64,000 bases of DNA from Oceanobacillus salinisoli (GCF_009733865.1 NZ_WOFB01000014.1:62001-126000); one strand, 5' to 3'; numbered from the stretch's first letter, positions 52,143-62,022 are shown. The notes: generated by a model not told the origin, from the letters alone. Numbers and translations: made by a program.

Positions 52143-54131
52143 GTGAGTACAATTAAAGAAGGAACGTTGTTATGGGAACCGGATGAGAAGCGAAAAGAAC
52201 GATCCAACCTTTATCATTATATCGATTGGTTAAGGACTAATAAGAATTTAAGTTTTTCGGATTACCACTCCCTTTGGAAATGGTCTGTTAATCACATAGA
52301 ATCCTTTTGGGAATCCATTTGGGAATATTTTAATATCCAGTCCAAAACCCCATATCAAACCGTCTTAACCACCCATAATATGCCAGGTGCAAAGTGGTTT
52401 CAAGAGGCCTCTATTAATTATACAGAACATATTTTTAGAGACAGAAACAAAGATGATATCGCTATCATTCATACTTCCGAAAATCGCAAGACATCGGAAA
52501 TTTCCTGGAAACAGCTTTATGAAGATACCGCCAAGATGCAGTATACATTAAGGAATTTAGGAGTAACAAAGGGAGATAGGGTGGTTGCCTATGTACCTAA
52601 CATATACGAAACCGTGGTTGCTTTCCTTGCAACAGCGAGCCTTGGTGCTATTTGGTCCAGTGCATCCCCTGATTTTGGAACTCAAAGTGTGATTGATCGG
52701 TTCAAACAAATCGAACCAAAAGTCATGATTACCATCGATGGTTATGAATATGGCGGCAAAAGATTTGAGCGAATCAAAACCGTTACAGAAATACAAACAG
52801 AACTTCCAGCTTTAGAGGCAACGATAGCCATCCCTTACTTAGATAAGAATCCTGATTTCAGTCAATTTAAACATGCTATCCCCTGGGAGCAAGCTGTAGC
52901 GGAAAGTGCAGAAAAGCCAACACTTATTTATGAACATGTATTATTTAATGACCCGCTTTGGATTTTGTTTTCATCTGGTACAACAGGTAAACCTAAACCA
53001 ATCGTACAAAGTCAAGGTGGTATTTTAATAGAACATTTAAAAGCGTTAACATTCCATTGTGATTTAACTGAAAATGACCGTTTCTTCTGGTATACAACGA
53101 CAGGCTGGATGATGTGGAATTTCTTGATTGGCGGACTGCTTACTGGAAGTACCATTATCCTGTACGATGGAAATCCATCCTATCCCGACAATAATAGACT
53201 TTGGAAATTAGCGGAAGAAACAAAGATGACTGTTTTCGGTACAAGCGCAAGCTATATAACCGCTTGTATGAAAGCCGAATTAAAGCCTGGAAAATCATTC
53301 GACTTATCTCATTTGCATAATATTAGCTCAACTGGGTCCCCGTTACCTCCTGAAGGGTTCCAATGGTGTTATGACCATGTGAAAAAGGATTTATGGATTG
53401 CCTCAGCAAGTGGTGGGACCGATGTATGTACAGCATTTATATTAAGTGTACCTACCCTTCCCGTTCATGCTGGTGAATTACAATGCCGTGGGCTCGGTGC
53501 AAAAATAGAAAGCTTTAACGATTTAGGTCAGCCAACGATGGATGAAGTGGGAGAACTCGTATTAACCGAACCATTTCCTTCCATGCCCATCTACTTTTGG
53601 AATGATAACGATGGTTCGAGATTATATGAAAGCTACTTCAACGTCTTTCCAGGAATTTGGCGACATGGGGATTATATTAAAGTGACCAATCGTGGTACTT
53701 GTGTGATTTATGGAAGGTCCGATGCAACCATTAATCGAGGCGGTATTCGAATTGGAACAAGTGAAATTTACCGGGCAGTTGATCAGGTCAAAGAGGTTGC
53801 CGACAGTTTGATTGTCGATGTACCATTACGTAATGGCGATTCCTCCACCCCACTTTTTGTCGTCATGAAGGAAGGATATTCGTTAACCGATGAGACAAAA
53901 CAGGCGATTAAACATCAAATCCGTACACAATGCTCACCACGTCATGTCCCTACTGGCATTTATGTAGTAGAAGACTTGCCTAAAACATTGAACGGCAAAA
54001 AGCTAGAAGTACCAATCAAAAAAATACTGATGGGCAAACCTGTGGAGGAAGTTGTTAACAAAGGGTCTCTAAATAATGCCAATGCTTTGGAATACTTTGT
54101 TAGATTTGCTCAAGAGGAGATTTTAACATAA
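52143..54131 (+). CDS. Acetoacetate-CoA ligase (acetoacetyl-CoA synthetase)
   Basis: This 662-residue adenylate-forming enzyme activates acetoacetate with ATP and CoA. The AMP-binding P-loop is LFSSGTTGKPKPIVQS; other blocks are IWSSASPDFG, WYTTTGWMMWNFLIGGLLTG, SASGGTDVCTAF, HGDYIKVT and the C-terminal catalytic Lys region LPKTLNGKKLEVPIKKIL. The N-terminal part (GTLLWEPDEKRKERSNLYHY) is specific to the AacS group rather than acetyl-CoA synthetase. It starts with GTG after AAGGTGGGG and is a single gene with its own terminator. It could recycle the acetoacetate made by the BKACE enzyme at 62.3 kb. Confidence 0.9.
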   Translation: MSTIKEGTLLWEPDEKRKERSNLYHYIDWLRTNKNLSFSDYHSLWKWSVNHIESFWESIWEYFNIQSKTPYQTVLTTHNMPGAKWFQEASINYTEHIFRDRNKDDIAIIHTSENRKTSEISWKQLYEDTAKMQYTLRNLGVTKGDRVVAYVPNIYETVVAFLATASLGAIWSSASPDFGTQSVIDRFKQIEPKVMITIDGYEYGGKRFERIKTVTEIQTELPALEATIAIPYLDKNPDFSQFKHAIPWEQAVAESAEKPTLIYEHVLFNDPLWILFSSGTTGKPKPIVQSQGGILIEHLKALTFHCDLTENDRFFWYTTTGWMMWNFLIGGLLTGSTIILYDGNPSYPDNNRLWKLAEETKMTVFGTSASYITACMKAELKPGKSFDLSHLHNISSTGSPLPPEGFQWCYDHVKKDLWIASASGGTDVCTAFILSVPTLPVHAGELQCRGLGAKIESFNDLGQPTMDEVGELVLTEPFPSMPIYFWNDNDGSRLYESYFNVFPGIWRHGDYIKVTNRGTCVIYGRSDATINRGGIRIGTSEIYRAVDQVKEVADSLIVDVPLRNGDSSTPLFVVMKEGYSLTDETKQAIKHQIRTQCSPRHVPTGIYVVEDLPKTLNGKKLEVPIKKILMGKPVEEVVNKGSLNNANALEYFVRFAQEEILT

Positions 54132-54149
54132 CTAGCCAAAGATAAATTA

Positions 54150-54193
54150 AAAATGGTTCCAAACATCTTTTTTGATGTTTGGAACCATTTTTT
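54150..54193 (+). terminator. Terminator of the acetoacetyl-CoA synthetase gene
   Basis: AAATGGTTCCAAACATC and GATGTTTGGAACCATTT form a 17-bp stem around a T-rich loop, followed by T residues. Confidence 0.95.
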
Positions 54194-54356
54194 CGTAGAG
54201 TTATTTCCGTTAACTATTGTCTAATTCGCATTCATAATGGTGTCCTTCTTTAAGTTTACCGCCGTGAATACATTTTCTACCTTTTCTTTCCCCGTCATGG
54301 ACAAACGAATGATACACAAAAAATCCAAAGACCTGTCCCTTACAGCATTCTCTCAA

Positions 54357-54442
54357 CGGGGCACTTAGACCGATTCTACGTGACCGAATGTCCTCTAGAT
54401 TCTTTCTTTGGGGCACCTAGAACGCTTCTACGTGACCGATTA
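54357..54442. repeat. Two imperfect direct repeats in a gene-free region
   Basis: GGGGCACTTAGACCGATTCT and GGGGCACCTAGAACGCTTCT, each followed by ACGTGACCGA, lie 55 bp apart. The region 54194-54560 has no supported gene; a minus-strand open frame over 54210-54416 has no ribosome binding site, though its Cys/His-rich end could be a relic. Confidence 0.45.
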
Positions 54443-54560
54443 CTCAGAACTCAATCAAGCGTCATGGAAAGAAAGGGCAGATTCACTGTCCCAAACTTAC
54501 TACAAACACAAATGGAACAAGTTACATGTGTAAGGCTGGATAAGAGTGTTTTAAGTAATG

Positions 54561-54620
54561 AAAAATCCGAACCATGATTCAAAATTCTTCATTTAGAATT
54601 CGAATTAGTTCGGATTTTTC
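54561..54620 (-). terminator. Palindromic terminator (family F) after panF
   Basis: AAAAATCCGAAC and GTTCGGATTTTT enclose a partly palindromic AT-rich core. The sequence is close to the reverse complement of the palindrome at 20930-20990. It is the first such hairpin after the panF stop on the minus strand. Confidence 0.6.
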
Positions 54621-54708
54621 TTTTACATGAAATTATCATCTTTAGATTTGGGGGAGTATGTCCAGCCAATCCATATAAAAAATTGGTAAATGTACCCCTT
54701 AAAAATAG

Positions 54709-56142
54709 TTAAACATGAATCTGCTTTTTCTCAGTCCCTAGGCTAAACCCTACATAAGCAATAAACGCCAATAAGATAGATAAAACAACTGTATGCATGC
54801 CTAGCGGGTCTGGATAGAATGTTTGGAAGATAATATAGGATGTAACCCCTACCGCCATTGAAGCAATGGCACCATATTTATTCCCTCTATCCCAATACAA
54901 GCCCATCACAATCGGCCAAATAAACGCCGCTTCCAAACCACCAATGGCAAATAAATTCAGCCATATAATTAAATCGGGAGGATTCACAGCCATTAAAAAG
55001 ACAATAACGCCCAGTACCGCTGTAACCCCCATACTTAGACGCTGAACTTTCTTTCGGACGGCATTTGGATTGATATAATTGATATAGACATCCTTTACAA
55101 TGGTGGAACTAACTAATAATAACAACGAATCTACCGTTGACATGATTGCTGCTAGCGGCGCTGCTAATACAATACCAGCTAGCCATGGTGGCAGTACCTC
55201 TAAAGCAATTAAAGGCATTACCGTATCCCCTACTTCGATTCCTGGCAAAATCGGTCGGGCGAACACACCAATTAAATGCATGTTCAGCATAATAAAGCCG
55301 ACGACTATCGTGCCGATTATCAACGCACGATGAAAGGATCTCGTATTTTTATAGGACATCGCCCGTACAGCAACCTGTGGAAGTGCCACAACACCGACAC
55401 CTACTAAAATCCAATAAGAGGAAACATATGCTGGTGTTAAAGTTCCCTCCGCACCAAACGGAGTAATTAAGTTGGGATTTTCCGCTTGTAAGTCAGTGAT
55501 AATTGCCGGAAGTCCACCACCCGCAATGATAACTGCAATTAATAATACTAGTGTACCGATAAACATGATACTTCCTTGTATGGCATCTGTTATAGTTACA
55601 GCACGAAAGCCACCAAAGGTTACATAAATTAAAACGGTTATAACAAAAATAAACAATGAGGAAGTATACGATAATCCTGTCAGCGATTCTATTAATCGGC
55701 CTCCACCAATCCACTGTGCTGCCATCGCCGAAAACAGGAAGATGATAATACTAAATGCAGACAGCAGAACAACCCACTTCGATTGATAGCGTTCTTTCAG
55801 ATAATCTACCAAGGTTACAGCTTTATATTTTCTAGTTACAATCGCAAATTTTTTCCCTAAAATCATTAAAGTGAAATAGCCTGTTGCGACCTGTGTTACC
55901 GATAATAATACCCAGCCAAGTCCTTCATTGTACGCAGCACCAGGGCCGCCAATAAAACTGCTGGCACTCCCATATGTAGCAGTCATTGTCATCGCTAAAA
56001 CAAAGCCGCCCAAACTGCGTCCACCTAAATAATACTCTTGCATAAAAGAGTTATTTGTTTTCTGACTTCTGCTTGCTATTAAACCGATTAAAAATATGAT
56101 TGCAACGGATCCAAACAATGTAATTGTAGCTTGCCAATTCAT
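54709..56142 (-). CDS. panF: Sodium/pantothenate symporter PanF
   Basis: This 477-residue member of the sodium:solute symporter family has 13 predicted helices. Diagnostic parts are YYLGGRSLGGFVLAMTMTAT, YGSASSFIGGPGAAYNEGLGW, the sodium-site region APLAAIMSTVDSLLLLVSS and GGLEAAFIWPIVMGLYW. Import of pantothenate for CoA synthesis is inferred from sequence and from the overlapping upstream YhdT gene, a pairing also known in enterobacteria. The two genes overlap by 4 bases. Confidence 0.87.
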   Translation of the reverse strand: MNWQATITLFGSVAIIFLIGLIASRSQKTNNSFMQEYYLGGRSLGGFVLAMTMTATYGSASSFIGGPGAAYNEGLGWVLLSVTQVATGYFTLMILGKKFAIVTRKYKAVTLVDYLKERYQSKWVVLLSAFSIIIFLFSAMAAQWIGGGRLIESLTGLSYTSSLFIFVITVLIYVTFGGFRAVTITDAIQGSIMFIGTLVLLIAVIIAGGGLPAIITDLQAENPNLITPFGAEGTLTPAYVSSYWILVGVGVVALPQVAVRAMSYKNTRSFHRALIIGTIVVGFIMLNMHLIGVFARPILPGIEVGDTVMPLIALEVLPPWLAGIVLAAPLAAIMSTVDSLLLLVSSTIVKDVYINYINPNAVRKKVQRLSMGVTAVLGVIVFLMAVNPPDLIIWLNLFAIGGLEAAFIWPIVMGLYWDRGNKYGAIASMAVGVTSYIIFQTFYPDPLGMHTVVLSILLAFIAYVGFSLGTEKKQIHV

Positions 56143-56426
56143 TTATCCTCTAACTCCTCATCCTCAAATGGTACATCTTTAAAAAACAATTTTACGACAA
56201 TAAACACCAATACAGCCATGACAACAATGCCTAATACACAACTATAAAAAAACCAGGATGGAAGTCCAAAGACATACGAATATTCAGAAGGATCCTTACT
56301 TCCTAATCTATAAGCAAAAGCAAACCACCAGATAAAATTAAAAACAACTAATCCAATCCCTATTAGCGCTTCTCGATTTGCTATTTTATATCGATAGTCT
56401 TTTTCTTGAATCCTATCTTTCTCCAA
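56139..56426 (-). CDS. yhdT: YhdT-family membrane protein (DUF997)
   Basis: This 95-residue protein has two hydrophobic helices (about 20-42 and 55-80) and the family pattern YKIANREALIGIGLVVFNFIWW with a middle LGSKDPSEYSYVFGLPSWFF. It overlaps panF by 4 bases. In many bacteria yhdT and panF are neighbours, so it is likely an accessory subunit or stabiliser of the symporter. Its biochemical role is not known. Confidence 0.85.
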   Translation of the reverse strand: MEKDRIQEKDYRYKIANREALIGIGLVVFNFIWWFAFAYRLGSKDPSEYSYVFGLPSWFFYSCVLGIVVMAVLVFIVVKLFFKDVPFEDEELEDK

Positions 56427-56528
56427 GGTAAGTCCCCCTCTATTAATCTTATAGCAGGAAAATATCGTAAATGTAAATGTATTTTAACACTATTTTAACT
56501 GGTACAGTGGATAAATGCGAGAGGCAAA

Positions 56529-56572
56529 TATGAAAAAGGACTCAGTCTTTTAATCGACTGAGCCCCTTTTCC
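56529..56572 (-). terminator. Terminator of the YhcR-like gene
   Basis: On the minus strand GGGgCTCAGTC and GACTGAGtCCT pair around an 8-nt loop and are followed by TTTTTCAT, directly after the stop at 56573. Confidence 0.85.
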
Positions 56573-59500
56573 TTAATCTAGGCTAACTTTTAAAACTCTA
56601 TCTTCCACTCTAGACATTTCAAATGTCTCTGAATGAGTACCATCTGTTACAACTAATGTTACTTCTTTTTCTTTGAGAATATCTACTTGCTCTTTATTCA
56701 GCAATAAATCTCTTGGTTTCTTGTCATTATAAATATTGATAACCGCTTGTTCACCCTGTTCCAGTTCCTCTAAGTCTTCCGTATGAACAGTGGCAGTACC
56801 GTTATTTTCCTTTGGTTCGATTTCTGTGATAGGCTGTTCTTCTTCCGATTCTCCTGGAATGTCATCTGTTACGGAGATTCTTCCTTCAGAACCGTAAACA
56901 ATTGGATTATCCTCAGAGCTGTTCAAACTTTTCACAAAGTCCACCGCAGCATCAATGTCTACTGGCCCCATTACAGGATTTTCGCCTAAATTCATAATTG
57001 GCCCATCCTGTGTTCCCATATAGTTATTAACTGTTAACGTATATGTCGCATCCTTATCAATTGGTGTTCCATCAGGGAATGTGATGTCAACAACCTGCTG
57101 TAATTCCGGATTATACGTATAGTGGAATCCTGCTACACTGTAATCTGACCCGTAGCTGGATAACTGATCATTTAAAATTGGGTATAAATCTGCCCCTTTG
57201 ATTTCATAGGTCATAAGTGTGTTGCCAAATGGAAGGACGTTAAACATTTCACCCCAGGTAACTGGTCCAGCTAGGAGATCATCTCTTATTCCACCACCAT
57301 TTGTCATCGCAAAATCACTGTCCATTGTCCAATTCATACCATCTGTAATTAAGTTACCTAAGCCATGGTCGCTTCCATTCGTGTAACTACCTGTTAAATC
57401 CTGTGTATTGTATCCAATTACTTCATTTACAATCGGAGCAATCTGTTCTTCATAATGTGCTAATATTTCAGCAACCGTTTCATCTGGCGTATAATCATTC
57501 TGTTTTACAAAGACAATCTCCGCTTCTTTCTCTACGATATCGCCTGATTCACGGTCAATCGCTATATCTACATCCGCAAAGGCTTTTCCATATTCTGAGG
57601 CTTGTACAATTAGCTTATTATCTACTTCCACATTATTCACGGCATGATTATGTGCTGCAAAAATGATGTCCACAGCATCATCCACATTCGCTGCTAAATC
57701 AGCTGCATCTCCAGTAGCACTATCCCCATCCTGATATGCTGGCATGTGAGCAAGAACAATAATTGCTTCTACACCTTGTGCTGTAAGCTCAGCAACTGCA
57801 TCATTCACTGCTTCTGTTTCATCGGTAAATGCAATTCCTTCTAAGGAAGAAGGCATAACCATATTCACAGATTCTTTTGTATTAACACCGATAAAACCAA
57901 TTTCAACACCATCTACTTCTTCAATGTAATATGGAGGTAGGTAAGTTTCCCCACTGTCTTCATAAACACAATTCGCACAAAGAACAGGAAAATTCATTCC
58001 ATCATATCCTTCTGTACCTTTCCCCTCAGGGTGTTCCCCACCATTGATCATACGTAGTAATTCCTCTACACCTTCATCAAATTCGTGGTTTCCTACCGTA
58101 CTAACATCAAAACCAATTTCTTCCATAATTTCGACAGTTGGTTCATCCTGCAATAATCCTGATACCGGGGAACTTCCACCAATCATATCCCCTGCATGAA
58201 CAATCAATGTGTTTTCATTTTCCTGTTCACGTTCTTTTATCGCTGCTGACGTATAATCCATACGACCATACATATCATAAGTACCGTCCCCATCAGGATC
58301 CAAACTATATTCCTGATCAATTTTCCCATGAAGATCATTCATGCTTAATATTTGCAGGTCAAGAAGATCTCCATCAGAACCTCCTTCTTGTGCTGGAGTA
58401 AACCCGTAAGATTCTGCCTCTTCTGCACTAACGAAAAAGATTCGTTTCTCTACTGGTACTTCTTCATATGCTTCTGGTTCCACGTATTCCATCGTTTCTG
58501 AATTCCCTACATATCTTAGCAAACCTTTTTGGTCATCAAATGCACGGAAAACAAATGGTAATTCCAGAAGTGGATTTTCCGGATTCCAAATTCCAAGCCC
58601 TGCATCTTTGGCTTCTTTTACCGCATCCTGATATACCGGGTATGCTTCTTCATCAATTGGTGCTAAGAAATACGAAGATGCGTAGCCTTGTGCTACCATT
58701 TCCAAATTAATGTTCAATCCATCATCTTTACGAATCACTTCTGCTAAAATTCTTCCATAATCATCAGTTGGCTGATCACCTATTTTAAGTTGAATCTCAT
58801 CACCTGGTTGAATGAGCTCTTGAATATATTCCGTTGCTAAATCCCCATAGTATTTTTGATTCTCATTAATTTCTGCCCGATCAGGATCATTATTTTTCGC
58901 TGCATATGTTTCGGGTGTATCCATATTCAAGAAACGAACCCTCGTTTCTCCAAATACCGGTGATTCAATGCGTAGTGTATCACCGTCCGTGACACTAGCA
59001 ACCGTAGCATCATATAGTCCTGCTGCCGATGGTGCTTCTGGCTGTTCTTCCGCAACTTGCAAATCGTCTTGTTCAGTTGGAATCAATTGGTACGTATCAT
59101 ATTGACTGACAATTGCCGTAATATCATACCATAGCCCTGATTCCACTTGGGTTATATCCATGGAGTTTTCCATGATTCTTAACGTTGTTCCATTAAAATC
59201 CTCATCAATGAAAGAAACATTGTAGCCTCCACCTGCAGGACTTCCTGGAATATTGTTTACATATCCATTCACCTGTACGAGTTGCCCTTCATATTGTTCC
59301 GCAGTATCAGAACTTTGAAGGTCTTCAATGGTCATTTGCTGTGGTTGTGGTAGGTCTTGTCCAGTTTCGAGCACTTCAATGGAGGTTGGTATAATTTCTT
59401 TTAATCCATTATAGGAATCTAGTTCCCCAGAAACTAATACTCTATCACCTTTTGATACATCTGGTAATTCTCCCTGATTATAAGCAAACAAATTAATCCC

Positions 59501-60277
59501 TGCTGTTTCATCTTGAATGTATGTTGTAAACTGTGATCCATTGCTGATGGCATCATTATCAGCCAATACCGTTCCTTCCACCGTAACCACTGTACCATCA
59601 CTTAGATTACGGGCTTCTCCAATGGTGTACTCTCCAGTACCAGGTTCTGAAGGTTCACCAGGCTCCTCTGGTGGATTAGATGGTTCAATACCATCCATTG
59701 CGTGACTTCCAAGATATGCAAATGTATTCGTATCATAATCTGTCCATTGTGATTCATCATAGATAGTACTTGGTGCGGTAACCGAAGCTTTTCTAACTAG
59801 GGTTACATCAGGAGCATAATTATTTTGGACCCCAATTTCTCCAAGAACATCTATGACATTATCATTTTTGGATAAAGTAAACGCATCATCCCCATTAAAA
59901 TTAATAACGCCACCATTGGTTCCATCTGCATGTTCAAGGATGGTTGAATCTGCACTAGGGTGAGCTAAAACGTAGACATCACCATGCATTAATTCTCCTT
60001 TTAATGTAAAGGTTTGAGATGGGTCTGAAGCACCATTACTGTATAATGAAACTTGATACTCAGATAGATCCACTGTTTCTCCTGTACCATTATAAATCTC
60101 TATCGCCTTATTATAAGAGCTACCTTCCACATACTCTGAAATAAATAATTCCCCAGCAAAAACTTCATTCTCCTCTTGCGCTGTCTCTGCAAAAGTTATC
60201 ACCGGAGAAAAGTTCATAAAGACAAGTGTAAAAATCAGCAACATAATAAGTGGCTTTTTCAACTTTACTCTCTTCAT
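56573..60277 (-). CDS. Secreted multidomain nuclease/5-prime-nucleotidase (YhcR-like)
   Basis: This 1234-residue exported protein has a signal peptide ending near TFAET, a lamin-tail domain at about 40-150 (GELFISEYVEGSSYNKAIEI) and two OB-fold nucleic-acid-binding domains at about 220-410. A staphylococcal-nuclease domain follows at about 425-570 (VTDGDTLRIES, RVRFLNMDTPET), then a metallophosphoesterase domain from about 640 (ILSMNDLHGKID, GNHEFDEG, FAAHNHAVN) and a 5-prime-nucleotidase C-terminal domain at about 960-1120 (TNGGGIRDDL). It resembles YhcR of Bacillus subtilis, a sugar-nonspecific nuclease. Unlike that protein it ends without a sortase motif or membrane anchor, so it may be released. 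The start follows GGAGGG by 5 nt. Confidence 0.88.
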   Translation of the reverse strand: MKRVKLKKPLIMLLIFTLVFMNFSPVITFAETAQEENEVFAGELFISEYVEGSSYNKAIEIYNGTGETVDLSEYQVSLYSNGASDPSQTFTLKGELMHGDVYVLAHPSADSTILEHADGTNGGVINFNGDDAFTLSKNDNVIDVLGEIGVQNNYAPDVTLVRKASVTAPSTIYDESQWTDYDTNTFAYLGSHAMDGIEPSNPPEEPGEPSEPGTGEYTIGEARNLSDGTVVTVEGTVLADNDAISNGSQFTTYIQDETAGINLFAYNQGELPDVSKGDRVLVSGELDSYNGLKEIIPTSIEVLETGQDLPQPQQMTIEDLQSSDTAEQYEGQLVQVNGYVNNIPGSPAGGGYNVSFIDEDFNGTTLRIMENSMDITQVESGLWYDITAIVSQYDTYQLIPTEQDDLQVAEEQPEAPSAAGLYDATVASVTDGDTLRIESPVFGETRVRFLNMDTPETYAAKNNDPDRAEINENQKYYGDLATEYIQELIQPGDEIQLKIGDQPTDDYGRILAEVIRKDDGLNINLEMVAQGYASSYFLAPIDEEAYPVYQDAVKEAKDAGLGIWNPENPLLELPFVFRAFDDQKGLLRYVGNSETMEYVEPEAYEEVPVEKRIFFVSAEEAESYGFTPAQEGGSDGDLLDLQILSMNDLHGKIDQEYSLDPDGDGTYDMYGRMDYTSAAIKEREQENENTLIVHAGDMIGGSSPVSGLLQDEPTVEIMEEIGFDVSTVGNHEFDEGVEELLRMINGGEHPEGKGTEGYDGMNFPVLCANCVYEDSGETYLPPYYIEEVDGVEIGFIGVNTKESVNMVMPSSLEGIAFTDETEAVNDAVAELTAQGVEAIIVLAHMPAYQDGDSATGDAADLAANVDDAVDIIFAAHNHAVNNVEVDNKLIVQASEYGKAFADVDIAIDRESGDIVEKEAEIVFVKQNDYTPDETVAEILAHYEEQIAPIVNEVIGYNTQDLTGSYTNGSDHGLGNLITDGMNWTMDSDFAMTNGGGIRDDLLAGPVTWGEMFNVLPFGNTLMTYEIKGADLYPILNDQLSSYGSDYSVAGFHYTYNPELQQVVDITFPDGTPIDKDATYTLTVNNYMGTQDGPIMNLGENPVMGPVDIDAAVDFVKSLNSSEDNPIVYGSEGRISVTDDIPGESEEEQPITEIEPKENNGTATVHTEDLEELEQGEQAVINIYNDKKPRDLLLNKEQVDILKEKEVTLVVTDGTHSETFEMSRVEDRVLKVSLD

Positions 60278-60522
60278 TGTCACCCTCCATAATTTGATAG
60301 ATTTTTTTCCAATTCGTGTGTTTACAACATGTAGATACAAATTTAATATGACATATTCATAGAATGGATACTATTAAATTAGTCTAAAATTATTGTAAAT
60401 ACAGACTATTTACCTATATAATTCAAAAAAAGGTTATTTAGTCTCTCTAACAAAATCAAAACCGCGGTACTATTGAAATGGTTGAGATCGCGTTATATAA
60501 GTTATATAATAAAAATAGTCAC

Positions 60523-60595
60523 GGGGCATTAGCTCAGCTGGGAGAGTGCTTGCATGGCATGCAAGAGGTCACGGGTTCGAGCCCCGTATGCTCCA
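60523..60595 (+). tRNA. tRNA-Ala (anticodon GGC)
   Basis: The 73-nt cloverleaf is complete. Acceptor GGGGCAT pairs with ATGCTCC, D stem GCTC with GAGT, anticodon stem CTTGC with GCAAG around loop ATGGCAT (anticodon GGC), and T stem ACGGG with CCCGT around TTCGAGC. The discriminator is A. CCA is not encoded. It is a single tRNA, not part of an array, and is followed by a terminator. Confidence 0.95.
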
Positions 60596-60605
60596 TTTAT
60601 TAAAG

Positions 60606-60643
60606 AAAGGATGATAGGCTTTGTAACCTGTCATCCTTTTTTC
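60606..60643 (+). terminator. Terminator after tRNA-Ala
   Basis: AAGGATGAtAGG and CCTgTCATCCTT form a long stem followed by a TTTTTC tract. Confidence 0.85.
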
Positions 60644-60660
60644 TTTTATCCCCATACTTA

Positions 60661-60720
60661 AAGAGGATTTCAAAATCCCGGTGAAAATGACACGTCGAAA
60701 CATACACGCTTAAAACCACC
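60661..60720. repeat. Partial repeat of family E
   Basis: AAGAGGATTTCAAAATCCCG and GTGAAAATGACACGTCGA match the left 45 bp of the element at 49916-50193. The remainder is lost. Confidence 0.55.
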
Positions 60721-60951
60721 TTTTATAATATTCGCATCCTTAGTTTTTCTCTTAACTATACCAATCCTCTGTCTCATAAATTTTCTATATGATAACAAAC
60801 AAAAATCTCCATTTCCCGGGCAATATCGACAATTGGGAAGAATAATTATGTGTAGGAAACTAATACATTATGCTAAATAATCCTATCTATTCATTTAATA
60901 TTTAGGATCTTTTCGAAAGTTTCGTTGCTTTTTAATCCTCACGTCTATAGT

Positions 60952-61003
60952 AAAGTGAATCTTCAATCAATGGGGGCTTGCACCCATTTAATCACGTAAT
61001 AAA
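60952..61003. repeat. Repeat family G, internally deleted copy 3
   Basis: AAAGTGAATCTTCAATCAAT and then ATTTAATCACGTAATAAAA join the two ends of family G with the middle missing. The rest of 60721-61160 holds no gene that I can support. Confidence 0.65.
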
Positions 61004-61166
61004 ATCCGACATAATTTGAAATACTTTAGACCATAGTTGTTCCTTACCTACTTTCGGAATACACTAGTCCTAGGCTATACAACTTTAAGTTAGTATTACG
61101 ATGGTTGATTAAGGGGAAGGAGGATATAGTCTACAGTGCATGGATATGCCTTTTCTTTAAGTATGG

Positions 61167-61195
61167 TTGAAATAAAACCGTCCGGGTAGTATAGT
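61167..61195 (+). promoter_or_regulatory. Promoter of the TetR-family gene with operator in the spacer
   Basis: TTGAAA (61167-61172) and TATAGT (61190-61195) are 17 bp apart. Within the spacer is AACCGTCCGGGTAGT (61176-61190), which closely matches AACCGTCTGGTTGGT in front of the next operon (62214-62228). Binding here would block the regulator's own transcription. Confidence 0.7.
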
Positions 61196-61233
61196 TACAA
61201 TTATATTGAATACGAAGAAGGTGTTTCATAACT

Positions 61234-61770
61234 ATGGGCAGAAATTCACGAAAATCCGACATACTAGATGCTGCTTCGAAAATTGTAAACGAACAAGGCA
61301 TATTTAATTTAACATTGGATGCAGTCGCAAAAGAAGCTGGATTAAGTAAAGGCGGCCTCCTTTATCACTACCCCTCAAAGGAAGAACTAGTGAAAGGAAT
61401 GGTAGCGTATTTAGCTAATAACTATCAGGAAAAAATAGCAAAGGACATGGAGGGTGACCCTGAAGATAAAGGGAAATGGTTACGTGCATACGTCAATGTC
61501 ACCTTTAATCAATCGGAACAGAACAAACAAAAAAATGCTGTCCTTTTAGCTGCAAAGGCCGTTGATTTCCAATTACTCGATCCAATACGTGACTTGTATA
61601 AAAGCTGGGAAAAAGAATTAGAAAATGATGGGGTTGATCCAATGAAAGCTGCTATCATCCAGCTTGCAGCAGACGGGGTTTGGCTGTCTGAATTATTTGA
61701 TATCAATCGAATGGAAGATAAAAAGAAAGAAGAAGTGTTTCAATATTTAATGGACTGGGCTAAAGAGTAA
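61234..61770 (+). CDS. TetR/AcrR-family regulator of the carnitine operon (probable)
   Basis: This 178-residue repressor has an N-terminal helix-turn-helix (SDILDAASKIVNEQGIFNLTLD, then AVAKEAGLSKGGLLYHYPSKEELV), typical of TetR proteins. Its C-terminal ligand domain resembles the TetR_C group with the KAVDFQLLDPIRDLYKSWEKE and AADGVWLSELF blocks. The start follows AAGAAGGTG by about 10 nt. It is transcribed toward the BKACE gene and shares an operator-like sequence with it, which suggests that it controls carnitine breakdown; the inducer is unknown. Confidence 0.82.
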   Translation: MGRNSRKSDILDAASKIVNEQGIFNLTLDAVAKEAGLSKGGLLYHYPSKEELVKGMVAYLANNYQEKIAKDMEGDPEDKGKWLRAYVNVTFNQSEQNKQKNAVLLAAKAVDFQLLDPIRDLYKSWEKELENDGVDPMKAAIIQLAADGVWLSELFDINRMEDKKKEEVFQYLMDWAKE

Positions 61771-61968
61771 TTAACATTTTTAAGGCCCTCGAACCAAAAG
61801 GCTGTTTTCTAAAGAATTGTTTCCTTTTTGAGAAAAGGGATTCCTTGTATCTTCCCTACGCTTGGTAGGACGTATCTAATCCCACTTACGAATGGAATAA
61901 CACCTCATTTCTTACTTTCTTATCTATCAAGAAAGGATTGACAGTATTTACAAGGGCCTGGAATACAG

Positions 61969-62022
61969 CGCATGAAATCTAGATTAATCGTCTTAGTCTT
62001 GATTCCATGCGTTTTTATTTTT
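61969..62022 (+). terminator. Terminator candidate after the TetR-family gene
   Basis: CGCATGAAATC and GATTCCATGCG pair (one mismatch) around about 21 nt and are followed by TTTTTATTTTTA. It lies 200 bp after the regulator stop and within a short open frame that I reject as a gene. Confidence 0.6.

Noticed and set aside
54210-54416. 68-residue minus-strand frame with a Cys/His-rich end
   Set aside because: No ribosome binding site and it crosses a pair of direct repeats; could be a relic but there is not enough to call a gene.
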